Shown here piece by piece: positions 46,765 to 56,009 of a stretch of DNA of 64,000 bases; the first letter of the stretch is position 1, and every line of letters starts with the position of its first letter. The position numbers and the translations under genes are program-made. Location: contig NC_044558.1 of the NCBI RefSeq assembly GCF_007565055.1, positions 78,455,444 to 78,519,443 on the forward strand. The letters are read 5' to 3'. Below the pieces are notes generated by a model. That model saw nothing but the letters and a program-made list of their open reading frames with translations. It had not been told where the DNA came from and did no database searches. The stretch is from Rhinopithecus roxellana (taxonomy: Eukaryota > Chordata > Mammalia > Primates > Cercopithecidae).

Positions 46765-47300
46765 ACCGGCTCCTAAGGCTCCGGCTGACACGCTCAGGTT
46801 GCGAAAGTTGGTGGAAAACTAAAGCGGTATTAGAACGACGGATGAGCAGGCTGTTGCGTTTAAGGGTGAAACGATGGCCCACGGGCATCCATGGACACCC
46901 CTGAAGCGAAGAAAGTGGCTTTGCTCTGTGGAGGAGGAGAGCAGCAGGGCCTGGAAAGGGGAGTTTGCCTCCGCTTCCTCCTGGGAGGTTCCTCAATCCC
47001 TCCGTAAATACAGGGCTGTGGCATGCAAACACTCACGCAGGTGTGGTTCCGTTTCTGCCAGCTGAGAGAGGGCCACGTGAAACAGAACAAAACATAAAAA
47101 CAGAACAAAACATAAAAACAGAACAAAACATAAAAACAGAACAAAACATAAAAACAGAACAAAATGAGAAAACCAAGGACAACCAATCAGAGGTCTGGGA
47201 CCCAAAAGATGTGGCCTGGTTGGATATTTAAATGATGTCACACAGTGGACAGAAGAAGATCGCCCCTGGGGTGGAGAAAGCGGGCGGTCAATGTCAAAAT
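46765..47300. promoter_or_regulatory. Small CpG-rich patch with promoter-like motifs (candidate)
   Basis: By eye I count about 16 CpG in 46765-47085, far denser than surrounding DNA. The 18-bp array follows. Further right are a CCAAT box (AACCAATCAGAGG, about 47180), an AT-rich TATTTAAATG at about 47225, and TGATGTCACAC at about 47234, which resembles a CRE half-site. These could form a small promoter, or be preserved by chance or by a GC-rich ERV origin. No transcript can be assigned from sequence. Confidence 0.35.
47082..47164. repeat. 18-bp tandem array, 4.6 units
   Basis: Four exact copies plus a partial copy of ACAGAACAAAACATAAAA (47082-47099, -47117, -47135, -47153, then 11 bp). Because 18 is a multiple of 3, an 88-codon plus-strand frame reads it as a repeated six-residue peptide NIKTEQ. 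This is a by-product of repeat length, not evidence of coding. Confidence 0.98.
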
Positions 47301-47404
47301 TAGGGTTAAAAGATTGAAAAATATTTTCTTCTCTTTTTTAAGCCATAACAGAGAATGAACAAAATAATTAGTGATAGAGATACTAAACTCTACATGGTGT
47401 TTTC

Positions 47405-47880
47405 GGGAGGAGGGGAGGGAGGGGAGGGGAGATGAGAGAGAGAGAGAGAGAGAGGGAGGGGAGGGAGGGAGTGGAGGGAGGGAGGGCTTTTAGAGGGAAA
47501 GGAAGGAGGACGGAGGGGAGAAGAGAAGGCGTGACTCTAGGGGGGCGAAAGGAAGGAGGAGACGGACTCGGAAGGGAGGGAAAGGGCGAGGGAAGGAGGG
47601 GAGCGAGGAAGGAAGACGACGAAGAATTGGGGTAGGGCGGTCGGGGGGTGAGGGCGATGGACGGGAGGGAATGTGAGGTTAGTTCTGGACTGTGGAGAGG
47701 AGGTATGAGGGCTTTCGGTTGAGGGCTGCTTCTTTGGAGAGGCTGTGTGGTCTTCATAATGCCGACCTCCCTCCCTCCTCCCTCCCTCCCCTCCCCCTCC
47801 TTCCTTCCTTCCTTCCTTCCTCCTTCCTTCCTTCCTTCCTTCCTTCCTTTCTTCTTCTTCTTTCTTCCTTTTTTCTTTTT
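47405..47880. repeat. GGA-rich tract switching to CCT-rich tract
   Basis: Positions 47405-47650 are G/A-rich on this strand (GGAGGGAGGGG words, (GA)n at about 47432-47454, scattered CpG). Positions 47763-47880 are C/T-rich (CCTCCCTCCC, then (CCTT)n). Separated by about 110 bp of mixed sequence, the two tracts can pair imperfectly. The 118-173 codon frames are low-complexity artefacts. Confidence 0.93.
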
Positions 47881-47885
47881 TTGAC

Positions 47886-48278
47886 AATCCCATTCTCCAT
47901 ACAATTTTATCAGTTATTTCAAAGCCATAAGTCCTGGAGCTCAGACTTGAAATTGTTCAGCTGCTGCGTGGTTGCTCACTACTTGCCTCAACCCACCCTC
48001 ATTCTGCCTATAGAAGCGGGCCTAGAAATCACAGCTGGCCAGTGAGAGCCTCACTTTATTTTCAGGCCCTGTGATTGCTTCTGGGCTGGATATATTCTTC
48101 CTCAGCACAGATGAATCTAGATTCGAGAGCTTTTGTGGAACTACTGGAAAAAGAAAGAGAAAACAACTTCCTGCTGGTACCACTGATGGTGTCAATGTGA
48201 GGATTTCATGGGTAATCTCAAAGGTAAATTCCTGGGCTTAGAAGGGAACCCACAGTAAAAGAGCAGATAAGAAATTTA
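47886..48278. other. Unassigned interval
   Basis: No gene or repeat recognised before the Alu pair. Confidence 0.45.
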
Positions 48279-48450
48279 GGCTGGGCACGGTGGCACACAC
48301 CTGTAATCCCAGCTACTCAGGAGGCTGAAGCAGGAGAATTGCTTGAGCCCAGGAGGTAGAGGTTGCAATGAGCCAAGATCGCGCCACTGCACTCTGGCCT
48401 GGCTTACAGACTCCGTCTCAAAAAAAAAAAAAAAAAACAAAAAAAACAAC
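48279..48450 (+). mobile_element. Alu with large internal deletion
   Basis: Begins GGCTGGGCACGGTGGCACAC, jumps after AATCCCAGC to CTACTCAGGAGGCTGAAGC, and ends with poly(A). About 130 bp (end of the left monomer and start of the right) are missing, leaving a monomer-like element. The next Alu inserted into its tail. Confidence 0.92.
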
Positions 48451-48773
48451 CCCGGGCGCGGTGGCTCAAGCCTGTAATCCCAGCACTTTGGGAGGCTGAG
48501 ACGGGCGGATCACGAGGTCAGGAGATCGAGACCATCCTGGCTAACACGGTGAAACCCCGTCTCTACTAAAAAATACAAAAAACAAAAAAAAAACTAGCCG
48601 GGCGAGGTGGTGGGCGCCTGTAGTCCCAGCTGCTGGGGAGGCTGAGGCAGGAGAATGGTGTGAACCTGGGAGGCAGAGCTTGCAGTGAGCTGAGATCGCA
48701 CCACTGAACTCCAGCCTGGGCGACAGAGGGAGACTCTGTCCCGCCCCCAACCAAAAAGAAAAAAAAAAAAAGA
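48451..48773 (+). mobile_element. AluY-type SINE inserted in a preceding Alu tail
   Basis: Full-length sense Alu starting CCGGGCGCGGTGGCTCAAGCC directly after the A-rich tail of the previous Alu. Young-type motifs (CTCAAGCCTGTAATCCC, CTAGCCGGGCGAGGTGG). The poly(A) tail is preceded by CCCGCCCCCAACC, an irregular end. Confidence 0.95.
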
Positions 48774-49465
48774 GAGAAATGAGTATATAAACCAATACCT
48801 TTCTTGCTGTGTTTCAGTTACATTTTCATCATTGCTTCAAACCAAAAGAGCCTCCAGTGATATCGTTTATTTTCTTTCATCCCCCAAACTGCATGTCTTA
48901 ATGATTTGAACATAAATGACTCTTCTCATGGTTTATTTAGTTAAACAACACTTTCCTTGCGGATGAACTCCTCATACAACTTGGAAATAATACAGCGTAT
49001 TACAAATATCTTAATGCTGAATCAAAGTGTTTCATGCGTCTTAACAGAGCCAAGGGACAGCTAAGAGTCTGAATTCCACGCGAGAGCCAGGCGCAAAGTC
49101 AAGGCCAAGGCAGGGACCTCTCCTGGAAGCCGCTGGGCCTGCATCGAGGTTGCGAACACATTTCTGGGAATTCAAATTAATTACCTAGTGTTTCTTTTCT
49201 GGGAGCAGCATGCTAAGTGAGGGGCAAATGCTCATGGAAGCTGCAGGCCTAACAAGCAAAGGAAGATAAACCTGAACTTTTTCTCTCCTCACATGTTGAG
49301 CCACAGGACCTGGAGATCACTGATGATTTTGATTAGGACAAAGGTGTTGTGGAGCCTTCACAGTATAACCCGAACAGTCACTCCTGTGATGAAGAAATGA
49401 AGACCTTGTATGTTTTTTCTCTTTACCTCATGGCCCAACTCCTCCACCTTTGTTGCCAGCACTTG
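48774..49465. other. Unassigned unique stretch
   Basis: No gene or repeat recognised. Confidence 0.5.
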
Positions 49466-49832
49466 TGGTGTATGTGTCTGCATAAATGTGTGCATGTGCC
49501 TATGTGCGTGTGTTTCAATGCATGTATGTGTGTATGTATGTGTTTGTGTTTTTGTGTCTGTGTGAATATGTTTGTAAGTGTGCGTGTGTGTCGATGTTTG
49601 TGGGTGTGTATATGTGTGTGTGTTTCTGTGTCTGTGTGTGTTTGTGTGTGTGTTTCTGTGTCTGTGTATATGTTTGTAGATGTGTGCATATGTGTGTGTG
49701 CCTGTGTATATGTGTATGTGTGTGTATGTATGTGTTAATATGTGTATGTGTATTTGCATAGGTGCATGTATGTCTGTGTGTGTTTGCATGTGTGTGAGTG
49801 TATGTGTGTGTGAGTGTGTTTGTGTGAATGCA
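49466..49832. repeat. GT-rich degenerate microsatellite, ~370 bp
   Basis: TGTG interspersed with TATG, TTTG, CTGTG and CATG words for about 370 bp. It is purine-pyrimidine alternating over long stretches, so Z-DNA forming potential is likely. Cys/Val-rich and His/Thr-rich frames (up to 143 codons) are artefacts. Confidence 0.95.
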
Positions 49833-50308
49833 TGTTTATCTTTCTGGTTTGAAGAATCAAAAGAAGCTGTTCCTCCTCTGCCTTACTGGGCATTTGGTGT
49901 TTCAGAACCAAAAGCATTTGAGCTATTTAACCTCCATAGCACTTTACCCCATCAATCAGTGGAGTATGGCAGTTCTTTGATGATGAGATGAAAGAAAGCA
50001 AAGACGAGAGAGAGAGAGAGAGAGCAAGGTAAGCCAGCAAACTTTCCTCAAGCCAGGGCATTTCCTCAGCGAGAAGATAGAAGAAAGGCAAATGCTTATC
50101 CATTAGCACATCACTCACCCAGAATTGAGGCAGGACAAGGAAACATGAAAAAAATAGAAACATGCAGGATATTAAAAAGCTTTTCTAAGTTGGATATTCT
50201 TTCCTGTTCAGAAGTTAGCTTTTGAGAAGGAAAGAGGTGGATTCATGCTGAAAAGAATGGTTATGGAGCGCAGCAGGGTGCTTCTACCTCAGATCCCATT
50301 GGGATGGA
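49833..50308. other. Unassigned interval
   Basis: A (GA)10 run at 50007-50024; no gene. Confidence 0.5.
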
Positions 50309-50444
50309 TTTGACTATATCATATCATTCCCCTGAATTTGTTGTCATTGTATCTAGGAGCAAAAGATTCCAATTCCCCAGTAGAGACATACTTCACTATG
50401 GCACTAGCTTAATTTTCATCAATGCCCTTTATCACTCCTTCTGG
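50309..50444 (+). repeat. Inverted repeat, arm 1 (136 bp)
   Basis: TTTGACTATATCATATC through ...CACTCCTTCTGG is the reverse complement of 52673-52808. I aligned all 136 positions by eye and found one difference (A in TGACTATATC here against G in the other arm). It is not a recognised repeat family. Homology stops abruptly at both ends with no evident target-site duplication. Confidence 0.97.
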
Positions 50445-52672
50445 TAACAGGAAAGAACCACCACCTGGGGAGGTGCCAGGCTGCCTCTGCTGTGATGCTC
50501 CTTTAGGTCCCGCTGTTTGTATTTGAACCAGGAACTAATTTAGCTGATATATTTATTTAGGCAGTGTTCTGTCATCATTGCCCACAAGATCCTCAAGTCA
50601 AGCCATACACGGAATCCCCTTATGGACACAAGAGAGTCTCAGCTCAGCCCAATTCCTCATTTTTCTTTTTTTCTGTGTACATTTAGCAGGTCTATCTTCT
50701 GGGACTCTCTCTGTAGGACTTTACCACTCTCATTAACAATAACAAATCCTGATTAAGTTCCTACAACTTGTGAGGTCTACAGGGGAACGAAGCACAGAGG
50801 GCCTAATGGAGAATTCAGGCCACCATATTCTGGCTGCCACCACCGTTGGGGTTTCTGAGAAGGTCCCTCCTAAATCTCACCCATCTTCTCCATCGGGTCC
50901 TAAACAAACAGAGACATGATAGATGACAATTAAAGGTCAAATTATCAGCTTTATTACTGATAGAGAACAAATTGCATATCATGGCTGTGGGTGTGTTAGC
51001 TAAGTGGACTTTCTCATTCTGAACTACAGAACCTGGCTAACCATCTCACCAGGGCTCAGGGATTGCTAAACCAGAGGAAGCCTGCTAGGTGTGGCACAGT
51101 GTATTAGATCCCTATTACTCCTGCAGGAGATTGACATGAATGTAGTGGCTACAAACAACACAAATTTATCTGAAAGGACATTAGTGACAGAAGTAGGCAA
51201 ACGGCACATGGTAGACAAAAGGCAAGCTCAACAACTAAAAGTCGAAGTCCTGTTCTTGGAGTTACAGTCTGTTTATGGCACCAGGATACCGTATACTGCA
51301 ATGATGAGTTCTGTGTCGCAGTGATAGCTGACTGCCTTGTGTTCAGAGTCTACTTGCCCAGTAAGACCACCAGAAAATATTATTAGGTTGGTGTAAAAGC
51401 AATTGTGGTTTTTGCCACAAACCTAATATATTCCTAATATATTGATCAACCAAAGATGAATGGATTAAGCTTAAACTTACTGAATCAAGGAGGCCTTGAG
51501 ATAATCTTAGCAATGTTTCAAAAGGGGGCAGGCAAAATAGAATATTTGTATCATATGGGTGCCTGGGTTCAATTTATCTAAGATGGGGCTTTCGAAGTCA
51601 GAACTGGTTGAATTTTGAATCGTTTTTGACATAATAATTTAGGACTGGTGGACACAGCCAGGTGAGAGTATTCATTAGTAAACTATTGGCTGATAAAAGA
51701 ACTGTTTACTCAGGTGAGCAAGCTAATGTCCTGAGTAAATTGATTTACAAAATATTCTGACATATTCAATAGTATTTTATTGGTTATATGGTCTTATTTT
51801 CTGGGACAATACATTTCTTAAAAAAAAGTGGTTACATCATATTGATACAGGTGGTTTCATTTCCTACCTAGAATAAAGCCTGATTCATATTCTTACTGTC
51901 TAAGAGGCCTTAAGCAAGTCCTATCATCTTTCTAAGATTCAGTCTCTTCAGATATAAAATGGGGATTAGAAAAGTGTCTATCTTATGCGGCAATTCTGAG
52001 GATCAAATGAGATAATCTATATAAAACCCTCAGAAGAGTTTCTGCAAAAATAGAATTCAATACATAATAACAATACTGATAACACTCAAGAGTCAGGGAA
52101 TGATTTGAGAATACCTTGAATGCGAAAGCAACAGGCACCAATCAACAGATGCTCACTCTGTGAATAGGCGCCATTCTGCGTAAGAAAAAAATACTGCAGC
52201 ACATGTTTAGAATCAGTAGAGAGAAAATATTCTTTCAGCATCTTGAACTGGACTAACTCTTTTCAATCATATTACTGTGGGATACCAATGAGCCACAAGC
52301 CCTTTAAGAGGTATGATATCCAATTTTGATTATACAATTTACATTACATTGTATCTTTATGTTGCCAGCAAGAATTGCAAACTCACGTGCCCCAAATGAT
52401 CAGACTTAGCCAGTTGCTGATACGTGGCAATGCAAAGCTAATATTGTCAGAATTCTAATTATCAACAATAAGCAAAATCCACGTTGTATTATTAAATCAC
52501 TCAATGGAAAAGGAGTTTAATGCTATGCAGGGCAAACACAATATTATGGAAGGATTATCTAGTTATCAGTATGACAATGTGTGAGACTGTCTGCATACTG
52601 ATGTCCATCAGCAACACTAAACATTGAGCTCAGTACATTTTGGGGTATAGTTTAAAGAATGTTATCATTGAC
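50445..52672. other. 2.2-kb spacer between inverted repeat arms
   Basis: Mostly unique-looking DNA. Contains a possible MLT1 relic (about 51100-51260, GTGTATTAGATCCC and GCTACAAACAACACAAATTT), a MADE1 at 51383-51426, and a MIR at about 51876-52080 (AAAATGGGGATTAGAAAAG, GATCAAATGAGATAATC). No transposase or other gene is found between the arms, so they do not look like the ends of an autonomous transposon. Confidence 0.6.
51383..51426. mobile_element. MADE1 MITE with central deletion
   Basis: TTAGGTTGGTGTAAAAGC at the left and CAAACCTAA at the right, flanked by TA on each side (51381-51382, 51427-51428), the mariner target duplication. The element is 44 bp instead of about 80. The central palindrome is lost, but TTGTGG and CCACAA still pair around TTTTTG. 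Confidence 0.88.
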
Positions 52673-52808
52673 CCAGAAGGAGTGATAAAGGGCATTGATG
52701 AAAATTAAGCTAGTGCCATAGTGAAGTATGTCTCTACTGGGGAATTGGAATCTTTTGCTCCTAGATACAATGACAACAAATTCAGGGGAATGATATGACA
52801 TAGTCAAA
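52673..52808 (-). repeat. Inverted repeat, arm 2 (136 bp)
   Basis: Reverse complement of 50309-50444 with one mismatch (see arm 1). Flanks are GTTATCATTGAC on the left and CAGAAACTCAGGG on the right, neither matching arm 1 flanks. Confidence 0.97.
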
Positions 52809-53412
52809 CAGAAACTCAGGGATGAAGAGGGGCTAAGCCAAGTAGGTATGAATATTTCTATAGATTCCGTAAGACATTGTTTTCCTGTGGTAAGGTTCCC
52901 GGTGTAATTGTTGTTGCTTTGTTTTACATTATTTCTAATTTTCCATGGCGACTCAAGGGTAAGAATGAGGTTAGTTAAATTTCAACACACACATTGAAAT
53001 ATAATGCAATATGGTTTACTTTCTGCGACATAATTATAGGTATACAAATACTGTCAACTCCTTGAGTCTAGTCATATTAGTTTGACGTTTTCTAGTGAAA
53101 AAAAAAAATCGTGTGTATAATTTCATTTGAAAAAAAAAAAAAAAAACCCTTATAAACAGAATTCCAAGTGTGAGGCCCTCTGTGATGAGAGGCATGGACA
53201 AAATGGGCGTGGTCCTCACTTTGATAAAGTCAAGTTCATTTGCGGTCATAAGCTTAAATTTGCAAGAAATCCAAACCCAACATTGACAGAAAAAAAAGAC
53301 CTCTGAAGTCCTCTTAGACCCTTTCTTCCACTTATTAAGAGTGCCTTCTCCAAGCACGCTGCTTGGCCAGATTCACCCTCTCTGTACCCCTGAACACACA
53401 AAGCACCCTTTA
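52809..53412. other. Unassigned interval
   Basis: No gene. An A17-type run is at 53129-53146. Confidence 0.5.
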
Positions 53413-53423
53413 TTCTGTGTCTT

Positions 53424-53713
53424 TTTTTTTTGAGATGGAGTCTCGCTCTGTCGCCCAGGCTGGAGTGCAGTGGCCGGATCTCAGCTCACTGCAAGCTCCG
53501 CCTCCTGGATTCACACCATTCTCCTGCCTCAGCCTCCCAAGTAGCTGGGGCTACAGGCGCCCGCCACCACGCCCAGCTAGTTTTTTGTATTTTTTAGTAG
53601 AGACGGGGTTTCACCGTGTTAGCCAGGATGGTCTCGATCTCCTGACCTCGTGATCTGCCCACCTTAGCCTCCCAAAGTGCTGGGATTACAGGCTTGAGCC
53701 ACCGCACCCGGCC
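53424..53713 (-). mobile_element. AluY-type SINE
   Basis: Antisense Alu with target duplication TTCTGTGTCTT (53413-53423 and 53716-53726). Has GCCGGATCTCAG and AGGCTTGAGCCACCG, the monkey-type AluY motifs, with a few substitutions. Confidence 0.95.
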
Positions 53714-53841
53714 TGTTCTGTGTCTTCTTCTAGCTGAGAAGAATACATTTTCCTGGGAAGAAAAAAACAAAATCACATCCCAATAGCAGTATCCTTTTCA
53801 GAAGATATGTGATTAACCAAAATATAAAAATACAAGGTTTT

Positions 53842-54158
53842 GGTCAGGAGCAGTGGCTCACGCATATAATCCCAGCAGTTTGGGAGGCCGAGGCGGGTGG
53901 ATCACTCGAGGTCAGGAGTTTGAGACCAGCCTGACCAACATGGTGAAACCCCATCTCTACTAAAAATAATAATAATAATAAAATAAATAAATTAACCGTG
54001 TGTGGTGGTGCAGCCTGTAATCCCAGCTACTTGGGGAGCTGAGGCAGAAGAATTGCTTGAACCCAGGAGGTGGGGGTTGCAGTGAGTCTAGATCATGCCA
54101 CTGCACTCCAGCCTCAGCAACAAGAGCAAAACTCCATCAAAAAACAAAAAAACAAAAA
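53842..54158 (+). mobile_element. AluS-type SINE with AAT-rich linker
   Basis: Sense Alu with perfect 10-bp duplication ACAAGGTTTT (53832-53841, 54159-54168). The middle linker is an (AAT)n/(AAAT)n microsatellite at about 53965-53990. Confidence 0.95.
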
Positions 54159-54168
54159 ACAAGGTTTT

Positions 54169-54614
54169 TATTTGACCCAGAAGAGCATTCATTCCTGACT
54201 TTTGTTTTTTATTTCCCAGAATAAAAAACAGTATTGTAAGACATTCTAGTCAGAGTTCTTGGCTTTTGAAACTACACTTGCCTGTTTCTTGACTAATTTT
54301 TTTTTCTCGGAGCAGTAGAATCACACCACACATCTCTTTAGTTAACACTATCTCAACTACATGCATGGCTAGCTAGAGAGAGAGAGAGAATAACATCACA
54401 ACATTACTGGAGCCTAGGATTCTGTTTATATTCTTGTCCACTTGAATTTGTCCCTGTGGGAAGCTAAGGCATGAGATGAGAGAAGTCAATAGGTAGTTTC
54501 CTCCATTGCTCTCAGTTCCCCAGGATTCTCCTGGTGGGAGCATCTCTCTACACTACCTGTAGTTCCAATGTTTGAAGATACGCATCTCCCACCTTGGAAA
54601 GAGCATGTTGTCTA
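54169..54614. other. Unassigned interval
   Basis: (GA)8 at 54373-54388; no gene or named repeat. Confidence 0.5.
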
Positions 54615-54726
54615 GACACATCAACAACATCAACTGAAATGGAAGTAACCAACAGTTGTCTGCTTCTATCCCTGCTCAGCTGCTTTACTGAGCAATTTTG
54701 AATTTTGTTCTTTTGTGAACTTTTTA
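54615..54726 (+). repeat. Long direct repeat flanking L1, left copy
   Basis: 112 bp beginning GACACATCAACAACATC and ending TTCTTTTGTGAACTTTTTA. It is matched in the same orientation by 55466-55566 on the other side of the L1, about 85% identical by eye with one ~11-bp indel. Confidence 0.92.
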
Positions 54727-55465
54727 TTTTTACTTTAATTTTTAATTTTTATTTTCATAGGTTTTTAGTGAACAGGCAGTGTTTGATTACATGAATAAGT
54801 TCTTTAGTGGTAATTTGTGAATTTTGGTGCACCCATCACCCAAGCAGTAATCACTGAACCCAGTTTGTGGTCTTTTATCCCTCACCCGCTTCCAACCCTT
54901 TCGCCCTAAGTCCTCAAAGTTCATTGTGTCATTTTTATGCCTTTGCATCCTCATAGCTTAGCTCCCACTTATGAGTGAGAACATACAATGTTTGATTTTC
55001 CATTCCTGAGTTACTTCATTTAGAATAACAGTCTCCAGTCCCATCCAGGTTGCTGTGAATGCCATTAATTCATTGCTTTTTAAGGCTGAGTAGTATTCCA
55101 TAGTATGTATGTATGTATGTGTGTGTGTATATATATATATATATATGACAGTTTATTTATCCCCTCATTGATTGTTGGGCATTTGGGTTGGTTTTACATT
55201 TTTGCAATTGTGAATTGTGCTTTACATGTATCTTTTTCATAAAATGACTTCTTTCCCTCTGGGTAGATACCCAGCAGTGGGATTGCTGGATCAAATGGTA
55301 GCTCTACTTTTAGTTCTTTAAGGAATCTCCACACTGTTTCCATCGTGGCTGTACTAGTTTGCATTCCCACCAGCAGCACAGAAGTGTCCCTTTCACCGCA
55401 TCCATGTCAGCATCTACTATTGTTTTATTTTTTATTAGTATGGTCATTCTTGCAAGAGTAAGGTG
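54727..55465 (-). mobile_element. 5'-truncated L1 (L1PB/L1MA-like)
   Basis: Antisense L1: T-rich tail, 3' UTR (CATAGGTTTTTAGTGAACAG, GTGCACCCATCACCCAAGC), then ORF2 C-terminus (GATACCCAGCAGTGGGATTG) stopping at AGAGTAAGGTG. A (GTAT)(GT)(AT) microsatellite sits inside at 55103-55146. Flanked directly by the ~100-bp direct repeats rather than the usual 7-20 bp duplication. Confidence 0.92.
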
Positions 55466-55566
55466 GATCACATCAATGGCATCAATTGAAATGAAAGCGA
55501 TCAACAGTCCTGTGCTCAGATGGTTTACTGAGCAGTTTTGAGTATGGTTCTTTTGTGAACTTTTTA
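55466..55566 (+). repeat. Long direct repeat flanking L1, right copy
   Basis: 101 bp from GATCACATCAATGGCATC to TTCTTTTGTGAACTTTTTA, partner of 54615-54726. The shared right edge coincides exactly with the start of the L1 tail in the left copy. Confidence 0.92.
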
Positions 55567-55693
55567 ATCCAAACCCAGAAAAATATGTGACTTTTCTGAT
55601 TCTTCTGCTGTGTCCAGATCTCATTTGGTACATTTCTTCCATGAGGAATAAACATCCTTAAACAGATTTCTCAGTATTGTATTAGGGTTCTTT

Positions 55694-55993
55694 CTTTTTT
55701 TTTTTTTTTTGAGGCGGAGTCTTGCTCTGTCGCCCAGGCTGGAGTGCAGTGGCCGGATCTCAGCTCACTGCAGGCTCCGCCTCCCGGGTTTACGCCATTC
55801 TGCTGCCTCAGCCTCCCGAGTAGCTGGGACTACAGGCGCCCGCCACCTCGCCCGGCTAGTTTTTTATATTTTTTTAGTAGAGACGGGGTTTCACCGTGTT
55901 AGCCAGGATGGTCTCGATCTTCTGACCTCGTGATCCGCCCGTCTCGGCCTCCCAAAGTGCTGGGATTACAGGCTTGAGCCACCGCGCCCGGCC
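55694..55993 (-). mobile_element. AluY-type SINE, monkey-type
   Basis: Antisense, nearly intact Alu with a perfect 16-bp duplication TGTATTAGGGTTCTTT (55678-55693, 55994-56009). All the monkey-type motifs are present. One of the youngest insertions here. Confidence 0.97.
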
Positions 55994-56009
55994 TGTATTA
56001 GGGTTCTTT

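Noticed and set aside
47405..47650. Fragment of ribosomal DNA spacer
   Set aside because: The GA-rich wording with CpG recalls spacer DNA, but I can match no specific segment, so I do not claim it.
47383..48045. 117-173 codon frames rich in P/S/L or G/R/E
   Set aside because: Products of GGA/CCT-rich sequence; no domain and no plausible start context.
49349..49991. Cys/Val-rich frame of 129 codons and His/Thr-rich frame of 143 codons
   Set aside because: Translations of a GT microsatellite.
50309..52808. Inverted arms as terminal repeats of a new transposon
   Set aside because: No transposase or other gene between the arms, no target duplication at the outer ends, and the spacer carries ordinary old repeats (MIR, MADE1).
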